From Bacteroidales bacterium UBA3143 (GTDB lineage Bacteria > Bacteroidota > Bacteroidia > Bacteroidales > Dysgonomonadaceae): a stretch of 9,429 nucleotides of DNA. The notes beneath the pieces were generated by a model that saw nothing but the letters and a program-made list of their open reading frames with translations, was not told the origin of the DNA and searched no databases. The DNA is taken from assembly GCA_002364735.1 (NCBI GenBank), contig DEZB01000004.1, positions 1 to 9,429 on the forward strand. The letters run 5' to 3'. A program made the position numbers and the translations under genes. This document shows, piece after piece, positions 1 to 6,004 of this stretch. The stretch's first letter is position 1, and every line of letters starts with the position of its first letter.

Positions 1-62
1 TATTTTTTTGTCATGTACTTAGGTCAATCTATCTAATTAGAAAATAAAATTCTTTTTTTTCA

Positions 63-1775
63 CTAAGAATTTTGATTCGTTGCTTTATCATTATTTTCTT
101 CTGCAGTTTGTGTGTTTTTAGCCGCAGGCATTAAAGTTTGTTTATATAGTTCTTTGTTCTTAAGCACCTCTACTGCTTTATCAAAAGTTTTATCTGTTTT
201 AAGGCTTTCTTGAACGGCTCCTGCTTTGTAATAATATCGTTTTACAATCTCACTTGAAATTAAACCTTTAATCTCATCTTTAAAAGTCTCTAAATCTCGT
301 TCTAAATTGGGAACCAATTTATCTTCAAGCGCTTTAAATTCTTCAGTAGCAGTCTTCATATATCCTTCAAATTCCATAACCTCTTCCAATGATTTTAATG
401 ACTTCTCGCTTATTCTATCATATTCAAAATCAATAGACTTTACATAGTCTTTAAACTGTTTGTAATCTTCATCAGTATAATTAAAATCTTCAATTGGAGA
501 AATTGTTGAATGATTTTGCACCCACTGGGTGGCATAATCAAAAATTACATTCTCGTTGAGCAAATAGAAAGATATTGTGCCCGGTTTTGATTCTTCTACG
601 TTAATGTCTGGTGTGATACCTCCACCATCGCGAACTTCTCTTCCTGCTTTGGTGTAAAAAACATTTGTCAAACTATCTGGTATTCTACCAACACTTCCAT
701 CGGGATTGCGATGTGTATAATCCATTGCTTGTATTCCTCTACCACTTGGTGTATAGTATTTAGCAGTTGTCACTTTTAAACTTGCACCAAAAGGCAGTTC
801 TCTAACTGTTTGCACCAATCCTTTACCAAAAGATCTGTCGCCTACGATAACAGCTCTATCTAAATCTTGCAAAGTTCCGGCAACTATTTCAGATGCAGAA
901 GCAGAACCATTATCTACTAATACGACTAATGGAATAACACTATCTACAGGTTGTTCTGGGGTTTTTAAAACACGATCCCACTGTTTTATTTTTCCTTTGG
1001 TTGACACTACCTCTTGACCTTTGGGAACAAAAATATTCACTACTCTTACTGCTTCCTCCATAATGCCTCCTCCGTTTCCTCGCAGGTCTAAAATGAGCAA
1101 TTCTGCTCCTTTTTCTTTTAAATTTTGAACCGTATTTTTGACTTCTTGTGCACCATTTTCAGTAAATGTACCAAAGTGCATATATCCAATATTGTTATCT
1201 ACAATAGCAGAATAAGAGATAGGATGGATGGTGATTTTTTCGCGAACAACTTTTATTTTACGATTCTTTTTTTCTCCAGGTCTTTTAATTGTTATTTCAA
1301 TAGCTGTTCCAGGATTCCCTTTCAGCAAATTGCTTACTTCTTGCACGGTTGAATTACGAACGTCTTCATTATCTATAGAAAGAATAATATCACCGGCTTT
1401 TAATCCGCTCTTGTCAGCTGGGAGTCCTTCATAAGGTTCATTTATAACAACATTGCTATCTTTATAAGATATAATCGATCCAATACCTGCATATTCACCA
1501 GTGGTCATAAATTCAAGATCGCCCATATCTTTCTCTGATATATAATTTGTGTATGGGTCTAATTGCGTTAGCATTGAATTGATTGTTTTGTTTACAACAT
1601 TGTCAATTTCTAAACTATCTACATAAAACAAATCTATTTCTTTAAGAATTGTAGTTAGAATATCTAAGTTTTTGTTGATTTCAAAATATCGATCACTCGC
1701 ATTTGATTCAGTGTTTTGAGTGTAAGCAGATAAAGTGATAATTGCGCTAAAGACAATAAGGAGTATTTTTTTCAT
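63..1775 (-). CDS. S41-family C-terminal processing peptidase (CtpA/Prc-like), exported
   Basis: A 570-residue serine protease of the tail-specific/C-terminal processing family, which cleaves proteins near their C-termini in the periplasm or at the inner membrane. Residues 1-20 form a Sec signal peptide (MKK, a hydrophobic stretch, then SAYTQ). A PDZ domain covers about 92-166, with the segment GLPADKSGLKAGDII at 117-131. The S41 catalytic core spans about 195-395. S293 in GSASASEI, K318 in SFGKG and Q322 have the same spacing as the Ser/Lys/Gln triad of CtpB-type enzymes, so the protein should be active. The C-terminal region (about 400-570) is charged and probably helical, and longer than in minimal CtpA proteins. 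The ATG at 1775 is chosen because it gives a complete signal peptide; no Shine-Dalgarno is seen. It is transcribed divergently from the VanZ gene. The physiological substrate cannot be read from the sequence. The family call is firm; assignment to a named ctp gene is not. Confidence 0.95.
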   Translation of the reverse strand: MKKILLIVFSAIITLSAYTQNTESNASDRYFEINKNLDILTTILKEIDLFYVDSLEIDNVVNKTINSMLTQLDPYTNYISEKDMGDLEFMTTGEYAGIGSIISYKDSNVVINEPYEGLPADKSGLKAGDIILSIDNEDVRNSTVQEVSNLLKGNPGTAIEITIKRPGEKKNRKIKVVREKITIHPISYSAIVDNNIGYMHFGTFTENGAQEVKNTVQNLKEKGAELLILDLRGNGGGIMEEAVRVVNIFVPKGQEVVSTKGKIKQWDRVLKTPEQPVDSVIPLVVLVDNGSASASEIVAGTLQDLDRAVIVGDRSFGKGLVQTVRELPFGASLKVTTAKYYTPSGRGIQAMDYTHRNPDGSVGRIPDSLTNVFYTKAGREVRDGGGITPDINVEESKPGTISFYLLNENVIFDYATQWVQNHSTISPIEDFNYTDEDYKQFKDYVKSIDFEYDRISEKSLKSLEEVMEFEGYMKTATEEFKALEDKLVPNLERDLETFKDEIKGLISSEIVKRYYYKAGAVQESLKTDKTFDKAVEVLKNKELYKQTLMPAAKNTQTAEENNDKATNQNS

Positions 1776-1838
1776 TCTAATGTATTTTTCTTCAAAATAA
1801 TATTTATATGCATTTCATATTTGCCCTATGATATAAGC

Positions 1839-1877
1839 AAAGGAACTACTTTTTTATGAAAAGGAACCGCTGTTTTA
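1839..1877 (+). repeat. Tandem direct repeat, 18-nt units at 21-bp period, upstream of vanZ
   Basis: Two copies of AAAGGAACnnCTnTTTTA lie at 1839-1856 and 1860-1877. They match at 15 of 18 positions and are separated by 3 nt, giving a 21-bp period, or about two helical turns. The second copy ends where a -33 element would sit relative to a -7-like TACCTTTA at 1899-1906: TTA at 1875-1877, then a 21-nt spacer. That placement would suit a regulator binding one face of the DNA. The repeat is seen directly; an operator role is inference. Confidence 0.45.
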
Positions 1878-1898
1878 GTTATATGTTTTTAAAATTGT

Positions 1899-1906
1899 TA
1901 CCTTTA
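1899..1906 (+). promoter_or_regulatory. Possible -7 element for the VanZ gene
   Basis: TACCTTTA matches the Bacteroidota -7 consensus TAnnTTTG at five of its six fixed positions (the final G is A). A weak -33-like TTA lies 21 nt upstream, the same spacer as in the better promoter before the TlpA gene. The ATG follows 33 nt downstream. The match is imperfect, so this is tentative. Confidence 0.35.
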
Positions 1907-1939
1907 TGCCGTTTTTAAAACCAAACAAAATAAATAATA

Positions 1940-2326
1940 ATGAGCTCATACTTTCGATATACACTTATTCCTGCTATTGTAGCTCTTGTAATATTTTATG
2001 TTACATGCATTGTTAATGTAGATTCTATACCTGGATCAGAGAGTTTTTTACAATATGATAAAATTGCTCATTTTGGAATGTTCTTTGTGCTCTCAGCAGC
2101 AATTTATTTTGACTATTATAGATTGCATAATGGAAAACCCAACAAATTTAAATGGGTTTTATACGGTTTGATAATACCTATAATATATGGAGGGCTTATT
2201 GAGATAGTGCAACAAAAATATTTTGGAAGATCGGGTGAGTTAATGGATTTTGTAGCAGATTCTCTGGGTTCATTAGCAGCTACAGCGGGTGCATTTATTT
2301 ATTTAAACTTGAATAGAAAACAATAA
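1940..2326 (+). CDS. VanZ-family integral membrane protein
   Basis: A 128-residue protein with four predicted membrane segments at about 7-26, 42-58, 72-89 and 104-124. The VanZ-like signature is clear: D40-K41 and H44-F45 at the start of the second segment, then E88, Q91/Q92, G96-R97 and the D103-x3-D107 pair in LMDFVADSLGS leading into the last helix. These are the polar residues that define the family. VanZ itself gives low-level teicoplanin resistance by an unclear mechanism, but most chromosomal members in Bacteroidota are uncharacterised, so no resistance role is implied. The length is typical of a stand-alone single-domain VanZ protein. The start has no Shine-Dalgarno but is the only ATG that precedes the first helix. 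A promoter for the following gene lies just past the stop codon, so VanZ may be a separate or only partly coupled unit. Confidence 0.88.
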   Translation: MSSYFRYTLIPAIVALVIFYVTCIVNVDSIPGSESFLQYDKIAHFGMFFVLSAAIYFDYYRLHNGKPNKFKWVLYGLIIPIIYGGLIEIVQQKYFGRSGELMDFVADSLGSLAATAGAFIYLNLNRKQ

Positions 2327-2340
2327 AAAAAGTATCTTTG
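2309..2340 (+). promoter_or_regulatory. Bacteroidota-type promoter upstream of the TlpA-like gene
   Basis: TTG at 2309-2311 is followed by a 21-nt spacer and a perfect TAnnTTTG box (TATCTTTG, 2333-2340). This fits the -33/-7 promoter architecture of Bacteroidota. Transcription would begin about 7 nt downstream, leaving a short leader of roughly 15 nt before the ATG at 2362. The -33 element lies in the last codons of the VanZ gene. Confidence 0.65.
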
Positions 2341-2361
2341 TTATAACTAAAACTTCTACTT

Positions 2362-2955
2362 ATGCACTATATAAAGTATATATATGTTTCTGTAATTACT
2401 TTATTGTTCTTTCTCTCATGTTCATTTCAAAAATCAGAAAAGAATGATCTTGACAATGCTACCTCTTCAATTAAGGACAGCTTAACTCTTGCAGAGGATA
2501 GTAGAGACTATATTGTTAAAGTTGGAGATATTGCACCCGATTTTGAAATGTCTTTACCAAACGGGGAGAAGATAATTCTCTCATCTTTACGTGGAAAAGT
2601 CGTTATGTTGCAGTTTACTGCATCTTGGTGCGGTGTATGTCGAAAAGAAATGCCTCACATAGAAAATGAAATATGGCTCAAGCATCAGAATAATCCAAAC
2701 TTTGTGTTATATGGAATTGATAGAGAAGAACCGATTGATAAAATTGAAGAGCTAATAAAAAAAACAGGTGTTACCTACCCAATAGGTTTAGATCCCGATG
2801 CAGGAATATTTACTTTATATGCTAAAAAAGAGGCAGGCATAACACGAAATGTGATTATTGATAAAGAAGGAAGAATTGTTATGCTCACCCGATTATTTGA
2901 TGAAGATGAATTCAAAAAAATGGTGAAGCTAATTGATGATTTATTGGAAACATAA
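2362..2955 (+). CDS. TlpA/ResA-like thioredoxin-fold lipoprotein
   Basis: A 197-residue periplasm-facing thiol-disulfide protein. Residues 1-20 are a lipoprotein signal ending in the lipobox FLSC, with C20 as the predicted lipidated cysteine. A polar linker runs to about residue 50. The AhpC/TSA-TlpA thioredoxin fold follows (about 52-196), beginning VGDIAPDFEMSLPNG. The active site is W89-C90-G91-V92-C93, so both redox cysteines are present. At the position normally held by the cis-proline of the thioredoxin fold the sequence reads GITRNVIID, with T161 replacing Pro. The likely role is reduction of periplasmic disulfides, for example in cytochrome c maturation or oxidative-stress defence, but no cytochrome gene is nearby. 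It has its own promoter and is followed after 34 nt by the DUF4870 gene and then ftsE, with no terminator between. The family is firm; the partner is unknown. Confidence 0.92.
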   Translation: MHYIKYIYVSVITLLFFLSCSFQKSEKNDLDNATSSIKDSLTLAEDSRDYIVKVGDIAPDFEMSLPNGEKIILSSLRGKVVMLQFTASWCGVCRKEMPHIENEIWLKHQNNPNFVLYGIDREEPIDKIEELIKKTGVTYPIGLDPDAGIFTLYAKKEAGITRNVIIDKEGRIVMLTRLFDEDEFKKMVKLIDDLLET

Positions 2956-2989
2956 TTAATGGAGAATAAACTAATTAAAATTTACAGCT

Positions 2990-3457
2990 ATGAAATACCA
3001 AGACCTTAAAACTTTAGATGAATTAAGAGAAAAAGGAAGCATTAGTGAAGAAGAATTTCAACGCGAAAAAGCTAAAATTCTATCTGAAGAAAACACTAAA
3101 TATTCAGAAACATATAAGAAACCTCTCTTTGGTATGACCGAAAGAAGTTACCTTATGATTATGCATCTATCTCAGTTTGCAAGTTGGATTATTCCATTTA
3201 TTGGCATAATTGCACCTATCTTAATGTGGACTACTAATAAGGACACAAATGTAGAGGTTGACAGACACGGAAAAAACATTTTAAATTTTACTCTCAGTTA
3301 CGCTATATATTCTATCGCTTTGCTAATAATTATTATTGGAATACCATTGCTTGTTGTTTTGTTTGCAGTTTATGCAATAGCAGTAGTTATAGCATCAATA
3401 AAAGCAAGTAACGGAGAGTATTGGAAATATCCACTTACTATCCAATTTATTAAATAA
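2990..3457 (+). CDS. DUF4870 membrane protein with N-terminal SHOCT-like segment
   Basis: A 155-residue protein of unknown function. Residues 5-31 resemble a SHOCT motif (LDELREKGSISEEEF, then QREKAKIL), a short helical module usually found at protein C-termini. From about residue 47 the protein matches the DUF4870/Tic20-like pattern: an amphipathic start (MTERSYLMIMHLSQF), a membrane helix at about 62-80, a polar segment containing DRHGKNILNF (91-100), and a long hydrophobic region at about 103-137 that could form one or two helices. The C-terminal tail NGEYWKYPLTIQFI is typical of the family. It is inferred to be an inner-membrane protein. It ends 4 nt before the ftsE-like ATG, so the two are very likely cotranscribed and perhaps translationally coupled. 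Family membership is based on recalled motifs and the function is not known. Confidence 0.85.
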   Translation: MKYQDLKTLDELREKGSISEEEFQREKAKILSEENTKYSETYKKPLFGMTERSYLMIMHLSQFASWIIPFIGIIAPILMWTTNKDTNVEVDRHGKNILNFTLSYAIYSIALLIIIIGIPLLVVLFAVYAIAVVIASIKASNGEYWKYPLTIQFIK

Positions 3458-3461
3458 ACCA

Positions 3462-4187
3462 ATGGACGAACAATTACTCATTAATTATAAAGATGTATCT
3501 CTCAATATAGAAGAAAATACTATTTTACGAGATGTTAATCTTGAAATAAAACGTAACGATTTTTATTATGTAATTGGAAGGGTCGGTTCAGGAAAAAGTA
3601 CCCTTTTAAAAAGTATCTATGCTGAAATACCTATAGAGGAAGGAGAGGCTCATGTGTTTGATTATAATTTATCTACATTAAAAAGAAAACATATCCCTTT
3701 TTTACGAAGAAGAATTGGCATAGTTTTTCAAGATTTTCAACTTCTAATTGATCGATCTGTTGAGAAAAACTTAGAGTTTGTGTTGCGTGCTACTGGCTGG
3801 GAAAACAAAAAGGTAATAAAAGATAGGATTCACGAAGTATTGGTGCAAGTAAATATGCAAAACAAAGCATACAAAATGCCACACGAATTGTCTGGTGGTG
3901 AACAGCAACGTGTTGTTATTGCAAGAGCTTTGCTTAATTCTCCTGCTTTAATCTTGGCTGATGAACCTACAGGGAATCTTGATCCAGAAACTGGAAATCA
4001 AATTGTAGCACTCTTACACGCCATTTCTCAAAATGGAACAGCTGTTATAATGTCAACGCACAATTACTCCATTGTGCAAAACTTTCCAGGAAAAATAATG
4101 AAATGTGAGAACATGGCATTAATTAATTTGTATGATGAAGAAGTGGAGAAAGAGGTTGAAAGTCAAAAAACTTCACAATTGAATTGA
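3462..4187 (+). CDS. ftsE: FtsE-like ABC transporter ATP-binding protein
   Basis: A 241-residue ABC ATPase with every nucleotide-binding motif intact: Walker A GRVGSGKST (39-47), Q-loop Q90 in IGIVFQDFQLL, signature LSGGEQQR (143-150), Walker B LILADEP with catalytic E168, D-loop GNLD (171-174) and switch H200. The pattern FLRRRIGIVFQDFQLL followed by DRSV, and the Walker A variant GRVGSGKS, resemble FtsE of Bacteroidota. FtsE works with the membrane protein FtsX to control peptidoglycan hydrolases at the septum. The last 25 or so residues are acidic and polar. No FtsX or other permease gene is present in the window, so the partner must be encoded elsewhere. It sits 4 nt after the DUF4870 gene at the end of the TlpA-DUF4870-ftsE run. 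Database labels such as LolD-like or phosphonate ATPase are possible alternatives; FtsE is the best reading. Confidence 0.85.
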   Translation: MDEQLLINYKDVSLNIEENTILRDVNLEIKRNDFYYVIGRVGSGKSTLLKSIYAEIPIEEGEAHVFDYNLSTLKRKHIPFLRRRIGIVFQDFQLLIDRSVEKNLEFVLRATGWENKKVIKDRIHEVLVQVNMQNKAYKMPHELSGGEQQRVVIARALLNSPALILADEPTGNLDPETGNQIVALLHAISQNGTAVIMSTHNYSIVQNFPGKIMKCENMALINLYDEEVEKEVESQKTSQLN

Positions 4188-4193
4188 TGTTGC

Positions 4194-4228
4194 ACAAATA
4201 GATGTTGGCGTGCTAACAAACAATTTGT
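4194..4228 (+). other. Two-part hairpin just after the ftsE stop
   Basis: An outer stem ACAAAT/ATTTGT (4194-4199 with 4223-4228) encloses an inner stem TGTTGG/CTAACA (4203-4208 with 4213-4218, one G-T pair) capped by CGTG. It begins 7 nt after the ftsE stop codon. No continuous T-run follows, so it is not a canonical terminator. It could protect the mRNA 3' end or be coincidental. Confidence 0.3.
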
Positions 4229-4261
4229 AATTAACGTTTATATCTGTTTACTATTTTCTAA

Positions 4262-4297
4262 TCTCATTCAAAAAATGAGAAGGATGCTTTTTTTTTT
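4262..4297 (+). terminator. Possible weak terminator of the ftsE operon
   Basis: A perfect 7-bp stem, TCTCATT (4262-4268) with AATGAGA (4274-4280), has a 5-nt loop CAAAA. A run of ten T residues (4288-4297) follows after 7 nt. The low GC content and the gap before the T-run make it a weak or atypical intrinsic terminator. Its position, just before the pyrG promoter, is where one is expected. Confidence 0.35.
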
Positions 4298-4298
4298 G

Positions 4299-4306
4299 TA
4301 CATTTG
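4299..4306 (+). promoter_or_regulatory. Candidate -7 element of the pyrG promoter
   Basis: TACATTTG is a perfect match to the Bacteroidota -7 consensus TAnnTTTG. It follows directly after the T10 tract. No good -33 TTG is seen at the expected distance (around 4275-4280), so activity may rely on the T-tract or a regulator. Transcription would start near 4313 and leave a leader of about 25 nt. Confidence 0.5.
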
Positions 4307-4338
4307 CATCTTTAAAAAATGTTCAAAATATAGTTATT

Positions 4339-5943
4339 GTGGCTGATACAAAATACATATTCGTTACGGGTGGTGTTGTTTCTTCTTTAGGTAAGGGGAT
4401 AATAGCTGCCTCTCTTGGTAAACTACTACAAGCAAGAGGTTACAATGTAACCATTCAAAAATTTGATCCTTATATTAATGTTGATCCAGGTACTCTTAAT
4501 CCATACGAGCATGGTGAATGCTATGTAACTGTAGATGGACATGAGGCAGATTTGGATTTGGGGCATTACGAAAGATTCTTAAACATTCAAACTACCAAAG
4601 AAAACAATATTACAACTGGCAGGATATATCAAAGCGTTATTAACAAAGAGCGAAAAGGTGATTACTTAGGTAAAACTGTGCAAGTTGTTCCACACATTAC
4701 CGATGAAATTAAACGCAATGTAAAGCAACTTGGAGTAAAAAATAAATTTGATTTTGTAATTACCGAAATTGGCGGCACGGTAGGAGATATTGAGTCTCTT
4801 CCATTCTTAGAAAGTGTGCGTCAGCTACGTTGGGAATTAGGAAGTAAAAGTTTGGTAATCCACTTAACATTTGTGCCTTATATTGCTGCAGCTGGTGAGT
4901 TGAAAACAAAACCTACTCAACACTCTGTAAAAGAACTACAATCTCAAGGAATACAACCTGATATGCTGGTGTTAAGAACGGAGAAAGAATTAAATAGTGA
5001 AATTCTAAATAAAGTAGCACTATTTTGTAATGTAGAGCAAGATGCAGTAATGCAGTCAATTGATGTTCCCACAATTTATGAGGTCCCATTAATGATGCAA
5101 GCTCAATCTATGGACGAAGTTGTGTTGCGGAAAATGAATATGCCAATCGGCAATAAACCGCAATTAAAACCTTGGATTCAGTTTCTTGACAAAAGACGTA
5201 ACGCTACGGAAAAAGTTGTTATAAAATTGGTGGGTAAATATGCCGAATTGCCAGATGCTTATAAGTCAATTAATGAATCTCTTTCACAAGTAGCTATTTA
5301 TCACGATAGGGAGTTAGAATTTGAAGCAATACAATCAGAAGATATAACTGATGAAAATGTAGCACAGTTACTTGCTGGAGCTGATGGCATTGTTGTAGCT
5401 CCTGGTTTTGGACAAAGAGGGATTGAAGGGAAATTTACAACCATCACATATGCTCGTACACATGATATACCTACGTTTGGAATTTGTTTAGGCATGCAGT
5501 GTATGGTTGTTGAATATGCACGAAACGTTTTAGGACTGAAAGAGGCAAATTCAACCGAAATGAATTCTAAAACCCCACATAAAGTTATCGATATAATGGA
5601 GGGACAAAAACATTTAACTAACATGGGAGCTTCAATGCGATTAGGAGCATATGACTGTTTACTGAAAAAAGGTTCAATAGCATATAATGCTTATGGTGAA
5701 GAATTGATTCAAGAAAGACATAGACATCGTTTCGAGTTCAACAATGAATACAAAGAGCAGTTTGAAAAAAACGGAATGTTATGCACTGGGGTAAACCCTG
5801 ATTCGGATTTAGTAGAAGTAATTGAAGTGCCAGAATTAAAATGGTTTGTAGGTACACAGTTTCATCCAGAATACAATAGTACGGTTATTTCTCCAAATCC
5901 TTTGTTCATGAGTTTCATGTCTGCTATAACCAATCAAAAATAA
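4339..5943 (+). CDS. pyrG: CTP synthase (glutamine-hydrolysing)
   Basis: A 534-residue, full-length CTP synthase. It converts UTP to CTP using ATP and ammonia released from glutamine, the last step of de novo pyrimidine nucleotide synthesis, in the cytoplasm. The N-terminal amidoligase domain (about 1-268) opens with KYIFVTGGVVSSLGKGI, which contains the ATP-binding loop with K19. It also carries DPYINVDPGT (43-52), HGE (58-60) and DLDLGHYERF (71-80). The C-terminal class I glutaminase domain (about 292-532) has nucleophile C383 in FGICLGMQ and the H509/E511 pair in QFHPEY. The start is a GTG: codons just upstream in the same frame include no ATG, and the adjacent residues ADTKYIFVTGG match the family N-terminus. 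The next gene, yidC, follows after 61 nt, an adjacency common in Bacteroidota. All catalytic residues are present and nothing suggests damage. Confidence 0.99.
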   Translation: MADTKYIFVTGGVVSSLGKGIIAASLGKLLQARGYNVTIQKFDPYINVDPGTLNPYEHGECYVTVDGHEADLDLGHYERFLNIQTTKENNITTGRIYQSVINKERKGDYLGKTVQVVPHITDEIKRNVKQLGVKNKFDFVITEIGGTVGDIESLPFLESVRQLRWELGSKSLVIHLTFVPYIAAAGELKTKPTQHSVKELQSQGIQPDMLVLRTEKELNSEILNKVALFCNVEQDAVMQSIDVPTIYEVPLMMQAQSMDEVVLRKMNMPIGNKPQLKPWIQFLDKRRNATEKVVIKLVGKYAELPDAYKSINESLSQVAIYHDRELEFEAIQSEDITDENVAQLLAGADGIVVAPGFGQRGIEGKFTTITYARTHDIPTFGICLGMQCMVVEYARNVLGLKEANSTEMNSKTPHKVIDIMEGQKHLTNMGASMRLGAYDCLLKKGSIAYNAYGEELIQERHRHRFEFNNEYKEQFEKNGMLCTGVNPDSDLVEVIEVPELKWFVGTQFHPEYNSTVISPNPLFMSFMSAITNQK

Positions 5944-5960
5944 TAAAACAAGTTTAAGAA

Positions 5961-5989
5961 TAGTAGTGTATCTTTCTGTGATACTACTG
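5961..5989 (+). other. Hairpin in the pyrG-yidC intergenic region
   Basis: AGTAGTGT (5962-5969) can pair with ATACTACT (5981-5988) as 8 pairs including one G-T, with a loop of 11 nt. An alternative register pairs GTATC with GATAC. No T-run follows, so it is not an ordinary intrinsic terminator. A -7-like TATCTTTC (5969-5976) overlaps the loop. It could modulate pyrG-yidC readthrough, or mark a yidC promoter or mRNA processing site. Confidence 0.35.
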
Positions 5990-6004
5990 CACTAATATAT
6001 ACAA

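Noticed and set aside
1..14. ATG on the minus strand at 14 followed by codons for TKK, which could start a gene downstream of the protease.
   Set aside because: Only four codons are visible before the window edge, so it cannot be told from chance. The rest of 15-62 shows no hairpin terminator or other feature.
1125..1434. Plus-strand reading frames inside the S41 protease gene.
   Set aside because: They overlap the conserved PDZ/protease coding region in antisense and have no family resemblance.
1940..2326. A glycopeptide-resistance role for the VanZ-family gene.
   Set aside because: No vanHAX, vanRS or other resistance genes are present, and chromosomal VanZ-domain proteins are common without that role.
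4319..4333. A four-codon upstream frame (ATG to TAG) in the pyrG leader.
   Set aside because: It is too short to support a leader peptide and has no regulatory residues; ATG followed by a nearby stop is expected by chance in AT-rich DNA.
5301..5624. Minus-strand reading frame within pyrG.
   Set aside because: It is antisense to the conserved glutaminase domain and its product has no recognisable domain.
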